DNA from: Elusimicrobiota bacterium
GTDB taxonomy: Bacteria > Elusimicrobiota > Endomicrobiia > Endomicrobiales > Endomicrobiaceae
Direction: 5' to 3'
Assembly (NCBI GenBank): GCA_017528425.1
Contig: JAFXOV010000021.1
Location: 41,709-105,708, forward strand
Length of the DNA: 64,000 nucleotides
In this document: in pieces, positions 28,546 through 38,176 of the stretch
Position numbering within the stretch: the first letter of the stretch is position 1
Layout: each line of letters starts with the position of its first letter
Made by a program: the position numbers and the translations under genes
The notes under the pieces: generated by a model
Told to the model about the DNA's origin: nothing
What the model saw: the letters and a program-made list of their open reading frames with translations, nothing else
Database searches by the model: none

Positions 28546-30247
28546 TTGTATTTTCCTTATTATTTCTTTTTTCTTTAAGTTCTCTTATTTTGTTTTTATA
28601 CTCTTCATTTTTTTTATCAAAATTTAATAACTGCTCATAAATTTTAGTTTCTTCTTCATAATGTCCCATTATGTCATATATTTTTATTAATTGTTTACAA
28701 TAATCAATATTGTAAGGTTTTATATTATATGCTTTTAATGCATATTGTTGTGCTTTTCCGTAATCTTCCTTACGATAATATATTTCACTTAATGAATAAT
28801 ATATCAAATCTTTACTCCCTTTCATATCTTTTTCAATTCCCAATAATGCAGTTTCTGCTTCATCAAAATTTCCAAGTACAATCAAAAAATTCGCATAATT
28901 AATTAAAGTTTTAAAAGTCGATTTTAAAGATATAGTCTTCTCAATATAATACTGTGCCTCATCTAATAGTCCGGCATCCATATAAATACCGGCCAAATTC
29001 TGACAGGCAATATAATAATCGGGACTATCCTGATAAGCATTTATCCAAAACGATTTATAGTCTTTATATTTTTCTGCTTGTTTGTATGAAAAGGAAAAGC
29101 AATATGAAAAATAAAAAACGAAAACAGCTATTAGAATAAATTTAAAAATATTTTTTAATTTATCAAATTTTAAAATTAAAGAATCCACTAAACAAGCCAT
29201 AATAATTATAAAGCCTGTAGAACAAACAAAAAATCTATGATTTAAATAAATATCTTCTTTTTGCAGGAAAGTAGGAACCATCGAGAAAATTATCAGCGCA
29301 CACGAAAAAAGAAATATCCTTTTAGATAGTATTTTCTTATACAAAATAAAAAGCAATATAAACATAAACAAACAATTGTAAAAAACAATTTTAAAATTTA
29401 AATTTGCATTAAAAAGAATTGTAGGTATATTTTCAGGAATAAAAAAATTATAACAATAAATTAAACTATCTTTAATAAAATTTGTACCGCATTTACCGAT
29501 ATTGGAAATATAATATTCATAGCCTAAAGATGCCACCGAATAACTTCTAAGAATAAAAAAAGTAAAAACAAATGGAATTAAAACCACAAATAAAAGCAAC
29601 AATTTATTTTTAGAAACATTAAAATCATACAAGCACAAATAAATAAAATATACCGGAATCAACGATATAAAAGTTTCTTTTGTGAACATTGAAACTACAA
29701 AGAATAAACAAAATAAAAAAGCATATTTTGTTTTTTTAGTATTTAGATATCTAATAAAGAAAATAAACGATGTTACAAAAAAAAGAGCCAATAAGCTATC
29801 GTTTCTACCGGGTATCCAAACCGCTATAGAAACAAACATTGGATGAACCGCAATTATTAACAATATGAATTTAAGTATTGTCTGATTAAGTTTTAACTCA
29901 ATGCAAAACAAATAAAAAAGATACAACGATAAAACAAATAAAATTATATTTGTCAGATGATAAATTTTAAAATTATCTCTTACAAAGAAAGATTCTATTG
30001 CAAAAGAAAGAGATAAAACGGGTCTATAGTATAAAGTAGAATTGTCATAAAATGCAGACATTGTAAATAGTTTTGGAATATTTCTAAAGTCTGAAATAAA
30101 GTTAATATTATCCTTTATCAAAATAGTATCATCCAGACCGGTTGGTTCAAAATTTATTGATTTTCCATACAGAAGAAAAACTATTATAACTAATAGTATT
30201 AAAAAAAATATATTCGTATTTAAAAAAATTTTTATCTGCTTAAACAT
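28538..30247 (-). CDS. Polytopic GT-C-like membrane protein with TPRs
   Basis: A 569-residue protein: about 10-11 TM helices in residues 1-385, then a soluble C-terminal TPR block (about 395-560; YYIACQNLAGIYMDAGLLDEAQYY). An early loop contains TGLDDTILIKDN, with an acidic pair placed like the catalytic Asp of GT-C glycosyltransferases, and TLYYRPVLSLSF. This layout resembles TMTC-type or PMT-like O-mannosyltransferases. It overlaps the radical SAM gene by 8 nt. Substrate is not predictable. Confidence 0.75.
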   Translation of the reverse strand: MFKQIKIFLNTNIFFLILLVIIVFLLYGKSINFEPTGLDDTILIKDNINFISDFRNIPKLFTMSAFYDNSTLYYRPVLSLSFAIESFFVRDNFKIYHLTNIILFVLSLYLFYLFCIELKLNQTILKFILLIIAVHPMFVSIAVWIPGRNDSLLALFFVTSFIFFIRYLNTKKTKYAFLFCLFFVVSMFTKETFISLIPVYFIYLCLYDFNVSKNKLLLLFVVLIPFVFTFFILRSYSVASLGYEYYISNIGKCGTNFIKDSLIYCYNFFIPENIPTILFNANLNFKIVFYNCLFMFILLFILYKKILSKRIFLFSCALIIFSMVPTFLQKEDIYLNHRFFVCSTGFIIIMACLVDSLILKFDKLKNIFKFILIAVFVFYFSYCFSFSYKQAEKYKDYKSFWINAYQDSPDYYIACQNLAGIYMDAGLLDEAQYYIEKTISLKSTFKTLINYANFLIVLGNFDEAETALLGIEKDMKGSKDLIYYSLSEIYYRKEDYGKAQQYALKAYNIKPYNIDYCKQLIKIYDIMGHYEEETKIYEQLLNFDKKNEEYKNKIRELKEKRNNKENTNA

Positions 30248-30252
30248 AATAA

Positions 30253-31146
30253 CTACAGTTTTATATTTTTAAACAAATTTTTCATGTCGGTCGGTAAAGG
30301 AGCAACAAACTCCATTTCTTTACTTGTTATCGGATGAGTGAATCTAACTCTGTAAGAATGTAACATTTGTCTTGTAAATTTAATATCTTTCAAATGATCA
30401 CTCCCGCCATAATCCACATCACCCAAAACAGGATGTCCTATATATTTCATATGACTTCTTATTTGGTGTGTTCTTCCGGTAATAATATGTACTTCAAGCA
30501 AAGAAACATCACGACTTCTGGATAAAACTTTAAATTCCGTTATTGCCATTTTTTTAGCAAGAGGCCCAACTTCTATAATCTTTCTGTTCTGCATTGATCT
30601 GCCCAAAGGAGCTTCAATTCTCCCCTGCTCTTCTACAACTGTTCCGGTTACTGCCGTAACATAAGTTTTATGTATTGTTCTTTTTTGAAATTGTTTTGAT
30701 AACGAAACTTTTGCTCTTTCGTTTTTAGCAAAAATTATAGCACCTGTAGTATCTTTATCTAACCTATGAACCATAAACGGACTGCATTTTCCTTTGAAAT
30801 GGTATAACAATGCATTTAACAATGTCCCCGTTTCATGACCGAAAGACGGATGAACAACCAAATCGGCTTGTTTGTTTATAACTATAATATCGTCATCTTC
30901 ATAAATAATATTTAAAGGAATATTTTCCGGCTTTAAAGATATCGGACTTTCATCTTCAATGTTATATTCTATGTTATCATTTTGTTTTACTTTATAACTG
31001 GGATGAACTTTTTTACCGTTTACCAACAATTTACCGCCTTTTATCATATTTTGAAAATATGTTCTCGAATACTCTTTATTAAGATTGTTCATAAAGCAAT
31101 CTAATCTTTCATTCGTATCTTTTTCGCAAACGAATTTATTTTTCAT
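30253..31146 (-). CDS. RluD-family 23S rRNA pseudouridine synthase
   Basis: A 297-residue enzyme with an N-terminal S4 RNA-binding domain (about 12-75) and a catalytic domain bearing HRLDKDTTGAIIFAKN, where the Asp is the nucleophile for uridine isomerisation. VVHPSFGHETGTLLNALLYH and GRTHQIRSHMKYIGHPVLGD are family blocks. RluD is the likely assignment (sites in helix 69), but RluA/RluC types cannot be told apart with confidence. It overlaps the end of lgt by 11 nt, so the two are coupled. Confidence 0.92.
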   Translation of the reverse strand: MKNKFVCEKDTNERLDCFMNNLNKEYSRTYFQNMIKGGKLLVNGKKVHPSYKVKQNDNIEYNIEDESPISLKPENIPLNIIYEDDDIIVINKQADLVVHPSFGHETGTLLNALLYHFKGKCSPFMVHRLDKDTTGAIIFAKNERAKVSLSKQFQKRTIHKTYVTAVTGTVVEEQGRIEAPLGRSMQNRKIIEVGPLAKKMAITEFKVLSRSRDVSLLEVHIITGRTHQIRSHMKYIGHPVLGDVDYGGSDHLKDIKFTRQMLHSYRVRFTHPITSKEMEFVAPLPTDMKNLFKNIKL

Positions 31147-31864
31147 TTTTAACCCCGTTTTTTGTAAACAACAAAATTATCACCGCTATAACAAATATAA
31201 CTATAGAAATATTTTGTGCAGGTGATAAACCGAATATAAAAGATCCTCTGTCATCACCTCTTAAATATTCAACGAAAAATCTTAACACGGAATACATTAA
31301 CATATAGAAAATAAAAATATAACCGTCTTTATGATTTTTTTTCAATAAAGTATGCAATATAAAAAATATTATTAAATTACCGCAAGCTTCGTATAATTGT
31401 GTAGGATGTCTGTGTCCTATAGATAAAAAACAATCTGTATTTTTTCCGTAACAACACCCCGAAAAGAAACAACCTATTCTTCCGAAAGTATGTCCCAATG
31501 CTAAAGCCGGAGCAAAAATATCCATAAGTTTCACTATGTTGATTTTTTTATATCTGCAATACAAAAATGCAAATATTAATACGGTAACAAAACCGCCGTA
31601 ATATACAAGTCCGCCTTTCCAAACCTGTAAAATTTCTAAAGGATTTGATAAATAGTATGGCAAATCAAGAAAGACATAAAATAATCTTGCACCTATGATA
31701 CCGATTAAAATTACATAAAATAAAAAATCATACAATTGTTGTTTGCTTATTGCATTTTTTGAATATTTTGCCGTATATTGCATACCAACAAAAAAACCGA
31801 GTGCTACAAGTACTCCGTATGTGTATATTGTGATATTTCCAATGGAAAAAAGTTCAGGATACAT
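31136..31864 (-). CDS. lgt: Prolipoprotein diacylglyceryl transferase
   Basis: A 242-residue inner-membrane enzyme that transfers diacylglycerol to the lipobox cysteine of prolipoproteins. Seven or so TM helices are visible. The Lgt signature appears as GRIGCFFSGCCYGK, with the essential Arg, followed by HPTQLYEACGNL and a conserved C-terminal RFFVEYLRGDDRG. It is slightly short compared with usual members (260-290). It implies lipoprotein processing in this organism. Confidence 0.95.
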   Translation of the reverse strand: MYPELFSIGNITIYTYGVLVALGFFVGMQYTAKYSKNAISKQQLYDFLFYVILIGIIGARLFYVFLDLPYYLSNPLEILQVWKGGLVYYGGFVTVLIFAFLYCRYKKINIVKLMDIFAPALALGHTFGRIGCFFSGCCYGKNTDCFLSIGHRHPTQLYEACGNLIIFFILHTLLKKNHKDGYIFIFYMLMYSVLRFFVEYLRGDDRGSFIFGLSPAQNISIVIFVIAVIILLFTKNGVKNEK

Positions 31865-31869
31865 ATTTA

Positions 31870-32823
31870 TTATTTAAATATTTTTTTTATGTTTTTCTCT
31901 ATTTTTTTTAAATTTTCTTTACCGAAAATAAAATATACTAAATTTTTTAATATATATTTTGGTTGTTTTAATATTATATTTATATAACAAATAAATTTTT
32001 CCTTAGAAGATTGCACCAGTATAAAGTCTTTATAATTGCTTTTATTGTCATATATGTATTTAGGAAAAGTAGTATCTATTTCTACGGGAAACAAAAACAT
32101 ATCCGAATTAAATCTAGCATTTCCACATCTTATCTTTCTTTCTATTTTATTTTTATCAATATTAGGTACTTCTCTAAAATGAGAATAAGATTTTACTTTT
32201 TTTACGATCATATCTACCCCGCCAGTGTATGTAAAATGCCAACCACCTTTCCTTATTAATAATCCTTTATTAATATGTCTAACCTTTTGTGGAGTTGTTC
32301 CGTTATTTAATTCTTTTATGACCGTCTTGCTATAATTATCAATATCATCAAAACCACTTTTTAAATCTTTGTAAAAAAGCATTCTTGTCCCAGCCAACCA
32401 TTTTGCTGAAGCTTTCAAATTAAAATAGTAATAATACATATTTTGTTCAAAAATTTTTAATCCTGGCTTATCTTTGTTATCTAAAATTGCCCTTGGATTC
32501 GGTATCTCATCACAATCTGATATCAATACAACATCTTCGTCTTTACAATTTACCAAACCCCTTGATATTGCATTCCTTTGATAATTTTCAATAACCCAAT
32601 CACCGGACAAGCTTGGATAGTCGTCTACAACGACGTGTATTATTTTATCTAAAAATTTTTCGAATTTTTGTTTATTATTTTCAAAGTAAAGAGGTTTCTC
32701 TAAACCCGAAAAAGTTTTTGTTGCTTCAACCAAAACAAACTTATCAACTATGGAGTCAAGTTCATTTAATCTTATTTCCAATAAATCAAATTCATTGAAG
32801 AAAGTAAAACTATCATATATCAT
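31870..32823 (-). CDS. Glycosyltransferase family 17-like protein
   Basis: A 317-residue cytoplasmic glycosyltransferase. MIYDSFTFFNEFDLLEIRL opens the protein, and VLVEATKTFSGLEKPLYF, NYQRNAISRGL and DVVLISDCDEIPNPRA follow, with DCDE as the probable metal-binding acidic motif. This order matches GT17 (beta-1,4-N-acetylglucosaminyltransferase-like). It lies in a row with a nucleotide-sugar dehydrogenase and an epimerase, so it probably builds a surface glycan. Donor and acceptor cannot be read from sequence. Confidence 0.82.
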   Translation of the reverse strand: MIYDSFTFFNEFDLLEIRLNELDSIVDKFVLVEATKTFSGLEKPLYFENNKQKFEKFLDKIIHVVVDDYPSLSGDWVIENYQRNAISRGLVNCKDEDVVLISDCDEIPNPRAILDNKDKPGLKIFEQNMYYYYFNLKASAKWLAGTRMLFYKDLKSGFDDIDNYSKTVIKELNNGTTPQKVRHINKGLLIRKGGWHFTYTGGVDMIVKKVKSYSHFREVPNIDKNKIERKIRCGNARFNSDMFLFPVEIDTTFPKYIYDNKSNYKDFILVQSSKEKFICYINIILKQPKYILKNLVYFIFGKENLKKIEKNIKKIFK

Positions 32824-32829
32824 TTTACA

Positions 32830-34125
32830 TTATATCCTTACTATTTTTGACGATTTCATTAAATTTGTTGCATTTCTTGTATCAAAAACAAGTTTAGATT
32901 TTTTAACAATGTCTGAATAATCTATACATGTATGATCCGTTAATATTAATACAACATCATATTTTGAAATATTTTTAATATTCTTTTCGGATTTCATAAC
33001 TTTATTTCCGATTTTAACGGTTGAAACATACGGGTCATAATAAAAAAGTTTTGCTTCTTTTTTATTTAATAAATACATAACATCTATTGCGGGTGACTCT
33101 CTCATATCGGAAACATCTTTCTTATAAGCAACACCTAAAACCAATATTTTTGAATTTTTAATTGACTTTGACTTTTTGTTTAATGCATCTGCCAATTTTG
33201 TTACAACATATTCCGGCATTTTTGCATTTATTTCACCGGAAAGTTCTATAAATCTTGAATAAAAATTTAATGTTTTTAATTTCCAAGCCAAATAATGCGG
33301 ATCCAACGGAATACAATGTCCTCCTATCCCCGGACCCGGAGTGAATTTCATGAAACCAAACGGTTTTGTTGCGGAAGCATTTATTACTTCCCAAACATTT
33401 AAACCTAATCTGTCACACATTAATGCAACTTCGTTTACAAGTCCGATATTTACAGCTCTAAAAGTATTTTCCAAAAGTTTTACCATCTCTGCTGCTTGTG
33501 TTGACGATACTTTATGAACCTTTGTAAAACTGCCGTAAACCGCTGCAGTAAGCTCGGTGGATTGTTTACATATACCGCCCACAACTTTTGTTGTATTTGC
33601 AATAGTAAACTTTTTGTTTGCGGGATCTATTCTTTCAGGACTAAATGCCAAGAAAAAATCTTTACTTGCTTTTAATCCCGTGGATTCAAGCATAGGCAAA
33701 ACCAATTCGGCTGTTGTTCCGGGATATGTTGTTGATTCAAGGACTATCAACTGCCCTTTTTGTAAATTATCTTTTATTTCTTTTGTTGCCGCAACTATAT
33801 ATGAAACATCCGGATCTTTAGATTTTCTTAACGGAGTAGGAACACATATAATAACAACATCCAACTTTGATATTGTTTTAAAATTTGTTGTTGCGGAAAA
33901 TCTTTTTGCTTCCACCAATTCTTTTATATCTTTAGTATCTATATCACCGATATAAGATTTTTTGTTTTTTATACTTTCAACTTTTTTTGAATCCACTTCC
34001 AAACCGGTTACCGTAAAACCCTTCTTAGCAAGTTCAACCGCTAACGGAAGTCCGACATATCCCAAACCTATAACACCTATATTGGCTTTTTTTGAATTTA
34101 TTTTCTCCAATAAACTTTTATACAT
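32830..34125 (-). CDS. UDP-sugar 6-dehydrogenase (WbpA/WecC/Ugd-type)
   Basis: A 431-residue NAD-dependent dehydrogenase that oxidises C6 of a UDP-hexose or UDP-HexNAc to a uronate. It has the Rossmann motif GVIGLGYVGLPLAVELA, LESTTYPGTTAELV, a central helix with AAEMVKLLENTFRAVNIGLVN, and the catalytic Cys in GPGIGGHCIPLDPHYL. DVSDMRESPAIDVMYLL resembles the UDP-GlcNAc/ManNAc dehydrogenase branch more than UDP-glucose dehydrogenase. ATG 34125 is chosen because AGGGAG lies upstream; a TTG two codons earlier is less likely. Confidence 0.9.
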   Translation of the reverse strand: MYKSLLEKINSKKANIGVIGLGYVGLPLAVELAKKGFTVTGLEVDSKKVESIKNKKSYIGDIDTKDIKELVEAKRFSATTNFKTISKLDVVIICVPTPLRKSKDPDVSYIVAATKEIKDNLQKGQLIVLESTTYPGTTAELVLPMLESTGLKASKDFFLAFSPERIDPANKKFTIANTTKVVGGICKQSTELTAAVYGSFTKVHKVSSTQAAEMVKLLENTFRAVNIGLVNEVALMCDRLGLNVWEVINASATKPFGFMKFTPGPGIGGHCIPLDPHYLAWKLKTLNFYSRFIELSGEINAKMPEYVVTKLADALNKKSKSIKNSKILVLGVAYKKDVSDMRESPAIDVMYLLNKKEAKLFYYDPYVSTVKIGNKVMKSEKNIKNISKYDVVLILTDHTCIDYSDIVKKSKLVFDTRNATNLMKSSKIVRI

Positions 34126-34178
34126 TTTCAACTCCCTTTAAAGTCTATCTATACAAAATTTTTCTTTGTTTTTTTCGA

Positions 34179-35147
34179 TTATATTTTAACATGTTTAAAC
34201 CATGTTTTATTTTCCAAATACCAATTAACTGTATTTTTTATACCTTGTTCCAACGAAACAGTCGGTTTCCAATTTAATATTTCAGCTGCTTTGGAAATAT
34301 CTGCCCAAGTTGAAATAACATCTGCTTTATGAAAAGGTTTTCTGTTTATTTTTGCTTTTTTACCCAAATATTTTTCCATCAAACTTATAACATAATTCAA
34401 TGAAACAGGATTATTTCCGCCGCCCAAATTTATAATTTCAAAACCTACTTTCTTTAATGCCTTTATTGTACCTTTAGCAATATCATCAACATAAGTAAAA
34501 TCTCTGCTTTGTGAACCGTCCCCGAAAAGTTCAACAGGTGTTCCTTCATCTATCCATTTTATAAATCTCATTATGCTCATATCAGTTCTTCCCACAGGAC
34601 CGTACACGGTGAAATATCTAACTATACTTACATCTATACCATGCAAGTAATGATATGAGTAGCACATGGCTTCCGCACCTTTTTTTGAAGCGGCATACGG
34701 AGAAATCGGAGTGTTTACGGCAAGTGTTTCGGCAAACGGCATCTTTTGTCCCGCATAAAGAGAAGATGTTGATGCTAAAACAAACTTTTTTACTTTATAT
34801 TGTCTGCATAAATCCAAAAGATTAAGTGTTCCCATAGTATTGGTTGAAACATAAACAAACGGATTTTCCAGGCTGTATCTTACACCGACTCTTGCAGCCA
34901 AATTGATAACTGCAGAAACTTTATTTTTTTTAAATATCTTTTCAATTGAATTTTTGTTTTCAATATCAAGTTTAAAAAATTTAAAATTTTTATATTTTTT
35001 TAACTGTTTTAATCTGTAATTTTTTATTTTGGTATCGTAATAATCATTAAGATTATCTATACCTATAACTTCTTTTTTTGCTTTTAATAAAAATTCTGCA
35101 GTCTTATTTGCAATAAAGCCTGCAACTCCGGTAACTATTATGCTCAC
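34179..35147 (-). CDS. NAD-dependent UDP-uronate epimerase
   Basis: A 322-residue short-chain dehydrogenase/reductase epimerase. TGVAGFIANKTAEFLL is the NAD-binding start (the last Gly of GxxGxxG is Ala), IDNLNDYYDTKIKNYRL resembles UDP-glucuronate 4-epimerases, STSSLY supplies the Ser/Thr, and YAASKKGAE holds the catalytic YxxxK. VFGDGSQSRDFTYVDD-like residues follow. It probably epimerises the product of the neighbouring dehydrogenase. It starts with GTG (35147) behind GAGGAAG. Confidence 0.88.
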   Translation of the reverse strand: MSIIVTGVAGFIANKTAEFLLKAKKEVIGIDNLNDYYDTKIKNYRLKQLKKYKNFKFFKLDIENKNSIEKIFKKNKVSAVINLAARVGVRYSLENPFVYVSTNTMGTLNLLDLCRQYKVKKFVLASTSSLYAGQKMPFAETLAVNTPISPYAASKKGAEAMCYSYHYLHGIDVSIVRYFTVYGPVGRTDMSIMRFIKWIDEGTPVELFGDGSQSRDFTYVDDIAKGTIKALKKVGFEIINLGGGNNPVSLNYVISLMEKYLGKKAKINRKPFHKADVISTWADISKAAEILNWKPTVSLEQGIKNTVNWYLENKTWFKHVKI

Positions 35148-35229
35148 GGGTCTTCCTCAAAAAAAATATTTTAAATATTATACAAAAAATATATATAAAA
35201 AAACGAATTTTTTTGATAAAAATATATCA

Positions 35230-35258
35230 TTGATTTTTTTTAATTAATAGTATACAAT
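35230..35258 (+). promoter_or_regulatory. Promoter of acpS-nnrD-amidohydrolase
   Basis: TTGATT at 35230-35235, 17-nt spacer, TACAAT at 35253-35258; predicted start about 30 nt before acpS. The 147-nt gap also must hold the divergent epimerase promoter. Confidence 0.5.
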
Positions 35259-35294
35259 TTTGACGATAAATAATTTTTTTAATCGGTTATAAAA

Positions 35295-35633
35295 ATGAAT
35301 ATCGGAATAGATATAGAAGAAATTAAAAGATTTCAAAAATTGTTAAAAGATAAAAACTTCATTGAACGGATATTTTCCAGAGATGAAATAGAGTATTGCT
35401 CGTCCAAAAAGAAAAATGCTGTTCAACATTTTGCAGTAAGATTTGCAGGCAAAGAAGCTGTTTGGAAAGCAATAAACAAATCAAAAAAATTAGTAATAAC
35501 GGATATATCATTTAAAAACTCGGTTTTAGGAAAACCTGAAGTTTATATTAAAGGTAAAAAAGCATCTTACATTGATATATCTTTTTCGCATAACAAAACA
35601 ACGGTTGTAGCTGTTGCCGTATCTTCTAAATAA
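35295..35633 (+). CDS. acpS: Holo-[acyl-carrier-protein] synthase
   Basis: A 112-residue enzyme that moves 4'-phosphopantetheine from CoA to acyl carrier protein. NIGIDIEEIKRFQKLL at the N-terminus holds the Mg-binding Asp, RIFSRDEIEYC and HFAVRFAGKEAVWKAI hold the Glu/Lys active-site residues, and ISFSHNKTTVVAVAV closes the fold. Full length for the family. The ribosome-binding site is weak. It leads a three-gene plus-strand operon. Confidence 0.95.
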   Translation: MNIGIDIEEIKRFQKLLKDKNFIERIFSRDEIEYCSSKKKNAVQHFAVRFAGKEAVWKAINKSKKLVITDISFKNSVLGKPEVYIKGKKASYIDISFSHNKTTVVAVAVSSK

Positions 35634-35634
35634 A

Positions 35635-36507
35635 ATGCAAATAAAAAATATATTTAAAAGAAATCAAAACAGTTTTAAAAATAATTTCGGACATGTGTTA
35701 GTTATTGCAGGTTCTTACAAAATGCCCGGAGCAGCGGTTTTGTGTGCAAATTCGGTAATAACTTCAGGTGCAGGGCTTGTAACAATTGCTTTCCCTAAAT
35801 CCGCTTATCCCGTTATAGCAAAAAACATTAAACCGGAAATAATGCTTTTGCCTCTTGAAGAAAAAAACGGAACATTTTCAAAATCGGCACGAAATAAAAT
35901 ATTAAAATTTATAGAAAAAAGAAAAATTAATTCCGTAGCAATCGGTTGCGGTATGGGCAAAAACAGCTCCGTAAAAAATTTAATATTATCGATAATAAAA
36001 AAGTTTGATATTTATGTAACAATTGATGCCGACGGGCTGAATTCGTTGGAAGGTAAGCAGAAAAATTCAATAATAAAAGAATTTAAAAATTCAAAATCTA
36101 AAATAATAGTTACTCCCCACCCTAAAGAATTTGAAAGAATAACGGGAGTAAAATATAAAGATGATAATAATTACAGGAAAGAAATAACTAAAACTTTTGC
36201 TAAAAATAATGATATAATCTGTTTATTGAAAGGGCATAAAACAGTTGTCAGTGACGGCAACAAAGTATATGTAAACACTACCGGAAATGCCGGTATGGCT
36301 ACCGCCGGAAGCGGTGATGTTTTAACCGGTATAATTTCCGCTTTTGTATGTATTGAAAACAAGGATTTATTATTAAAAGTTTCAACTGCGGTTTATGTTC
36401 ACGGTCTTGCAGGAGATTTTGCAGCTAAAGAGAAAACTCAAGTTTCAATGACGGCAAGCGACATAATCGGAAACATATTTAAAGCAATAAAAAAAATTGC
36501 AAAGTAA
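35635..36507 (+). CDS. nnrD: ADP-dependent (S)-NAD(P)H-hydrate dehydratase
   Basis: A 290-residue ribokinase-like repair enzyme that dehydrates damaged NAD(P)HX back to NAD(P)H with ADP. GHVLVIAGSYKMPGAAVLCA (about 24-43), TIDADGLNSL, VTPHPKEFERITG and GNAGMATAGSGDVLTGIISA are diagnostic. The partner epimerase domain NnrE, often fused at the N-terminus, is absent here. The ATG at 35635 overlaps no gene and lies one base after the acpS stop, suggesting coupled translation. Confidence 0.93.
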   Translation: MQIKNIFKRNQNSFKNNFGHVLVIAGSYKMPGAAVLCANSVITSGAGLVTIAFPKSAYPVIAKNIKPEIMLLPLEEKNGTFSKSARNKILKFIEKRKINSVAIGCGMGKNSSVKNLILSIIKKFDIYVTIDADGLNSLEGKQKNSIIKEFKNSKSKIIVTPHPKEFERITGVKYKDDNNYRKEITKTFAKNNDIICLLKGHKTVVSDGNKVYVNTTGNAGMATAGSGDVLTGIISAFVCIENKDLLLKVSTAVYVHGLAGDFAAKEKTQVSMTASDIIGNIFKAIKKIAK

Positions 36508-36523
36508 TTTTTCGGAGAAAGAT

Positions 36524-37684
36524 ATGAACTTATTTAAAACTTTACAAAATATAAGAAGAACTATCCATCAAAATCCGGAACTCAGTAACAAAGAATTTAA
36601 GACTGCCGATTTAGTAGAAAAAATTTTAAAAGAACAAGGCATAAAAACATACAGATTATGTAAAACAGGTGTTATCGGCATTTTGGAAGGAACAAAAAAA
36701 ACCAACAAAAAAACTAAAGTTATAGCTTTAAGAGCGGACTTGGATGCACTTCCTATAAAAGAAAAAAACAATCATTCATATAAATCAAAAAATCCGGGTG
36801 TAATGCATGCTTGCGGTCATGACGGTAACACAACAATGTTGCTCGGTGCGGCAATAATTTTAGCTAAACAAAAAGAAGAGTTTGCAGGTAAAATTCAGTT
36901 CACGTTTCAACTTGATGAAGAAACTGCAGGCGGTTCCAAAGGAATGATAAAAGAAGGAGTGTTATCAACAAACAAAGTTGATTGCATTTTGGGTGCACAT
37001 GTAAGTCCTTGGACAAAATCAGGCAAAGTTGCTTTAAAATACGGTGCAATGATGGCGGGAGTAGATAAATTTGTTATAGAAATAAAAGGTCTCTTGGGGC
37101 ATGGTGCATATCCTCATTTATCCAAAGATCCTATTGTTGCAACAAGTGAATTTATAATGTCTTTACAAACTATTCCGTCGAGAATAGTAAATCCCGTTGA
37201 ACCGGTAGTTGTTACCGTAGGAAAAGTTGAAGGCGGACAACAATATAATATAATCGCAGATAAAGTAACCGTCGTTGGAACAGTCAGGACATTCAGTGAA
37301 AAGACAAGAGAACTTATAAAAAAAGAAATGATCAAAAGACTGCAAGGTATTTGTAAAAGTTATTCAATGACATACACTTTTGATTATCAGGTTTTAAACA
37401 ATCCTTTAATAAATACTGATTCCGTTGTAGATTTATGTTATGAATCCGCAAAACAAGTTTATGGCTCTAAAAATATAGAATTCTTAAAAAACCCGTCTAT
37501 GGCCGGCGAAGATTTTGCCGAATATTTACATGAGGTTAAAGGTGCTTTTATTTATGTAGGAACTTCTTCAAACGAGAAAACGTCTTATCCGTGGCATCAT
37601 GAAAAGTTTGATTTAGATGAAACTGCCCTTCCTAAAGGCGCGGAAATTTTAGCTAATACCGCAAAACTTTTCCTTAATAAGTAA
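36524..37684 (+). CDS. M20-family amidohydrolase (N-acyl-amino-acid type)
   Basis: A 386-residue two-zinc peptidase/amidohydrolase. MHACGHDGNTTMLLGAA (about 97-113), DEETAGGSKGM and LGAHVSPWTKSGKVA are the metal and catalytic blocks; GHGAYPHLSKDPI begins the dimerisation insert; SMAGEDFAEYL carries the last metal ligand. It probably hydrolyses N-acyl amino acids such as hippurate or N-acetyl substrates; N-acetyldiaminopimelate is also possible. ATG 36524 is chosen for its GGAGAAAG site. The 3' end overlaps the convergent yraN by 11 nt. Confidence 0.9.
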   Translation: MNLFKTLQNIRRTIHQNPELSNKEFKTADLVEKILKEQGIKTYRLCKTGVIGILEGTKKTNKKTKVIALRADLDALPIKEKNNHSYKSKNPGVMHACGHDGNTTMLLGAAIILAKQKEEFAGKIQFTFQLDEETAGGSKGMIKEGVLSTNKVDCILGAHVSPWTKSGKVALKYGAMMAGVDKFVIEIKGLLGHGAYPHLSKDPIVATSEFIMSLQTIPSRIVNPVEPVVVTVGKVEGGQQYNIIADKVTVVGTVRTFSEKTRELIKKEMIKRLQGICKSYSMTYTFDYQVLNNPLINTDSVVDLCYESAKQVYGSKNIEFLKNPSMAGEDFAEYLHEVKGAFIYVGTSSNEKTSYPWHHEKFDLDETALPKGAEILANTAKLFLNK

Positions 37685-38042
37685 AATAAGTATCCGGACA
37701 AAAAGCATTTTTTATATGTTCGATTTCCGTTTGGCAAATCGATATAACATCAAACCTTATATCCGCTTTTATTTTATTTTGTTTAATATAACACAGTGCT
37801 GTTTTTATTACTTTATTCTGCTTGGATTTTGTTACAAATTCGGCAGGTGTTCCGAATTCTTTAGTTTTTCTGTACTTTACTTCAACAAAAACAAATGTTT
37901 TTTTATCTTTAGCAATAATATCTATTTCCCCTATCGGTAAAAGTTTAAAATTTTGTTCTATGATTTTATATTTTAAATTCTTAAGGAAATTAACAGCTTC
38001 GTCTTCATATTTTTTGCCGATATCTGTAGTCAATTCTTTCAT
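37674..38042 (-). CDS. YraN family (UPF0102) nuclease-fold protein
   Basis: A 122-residue restriction-endonuclease-like protein. GKKYEDEAVNFLKNLKYKII leads to the PD-(D/E)xK-like core with GEIDIIAKDKKTFVFVEVKY, where the Asp, Glu and Lys line up. Cellular role is unsettled; the family is usually linked to rnhB, as here, in the ribosomal rpsP-trmD-rplS cluster. It ends facing the M20 gene. Confidence 0.9.
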   Translation of the reverse strand: MKELTTDIGKKYEDEAVNFLKNLKYKIIEQNFKLLPIGEIDIIAKDKKTFVFVEVKYRKTKEFGTPAEFVTKSKQNKVIKTALCYIKQNKIKADIRFDVISICQTEIEHIKNAFCPDTYFTY

Positions 38043-38116
38043 TGTTATACCTTTTAATAGCTTAAAGCTTACAGTTTATTGCTTATAGTTTGAAACGGCA
38101 ACTACTTTTAACTACG

Positions 38117-38143
38117 AGATCCCGCATCAAGTGCGGGATGACA
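38117..38143. repeat. Dispersed palindromic repeat, copy 1
   Basis: CCCGCATCAAGTGCGGG with flanking AGAT and ATGAC. A sister copy lies at 60401-60427. It sits in the 134-nt gap between yraN and rnhB. Repeats of this style (GTCAT...GATGCGGGATCT) occur in many bacterial genomes by my recollection. Confidence 0.7.
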
Positions 38144-38176
38144 ACAATTCTATACCTGTATACCTCAAATCTTCTA

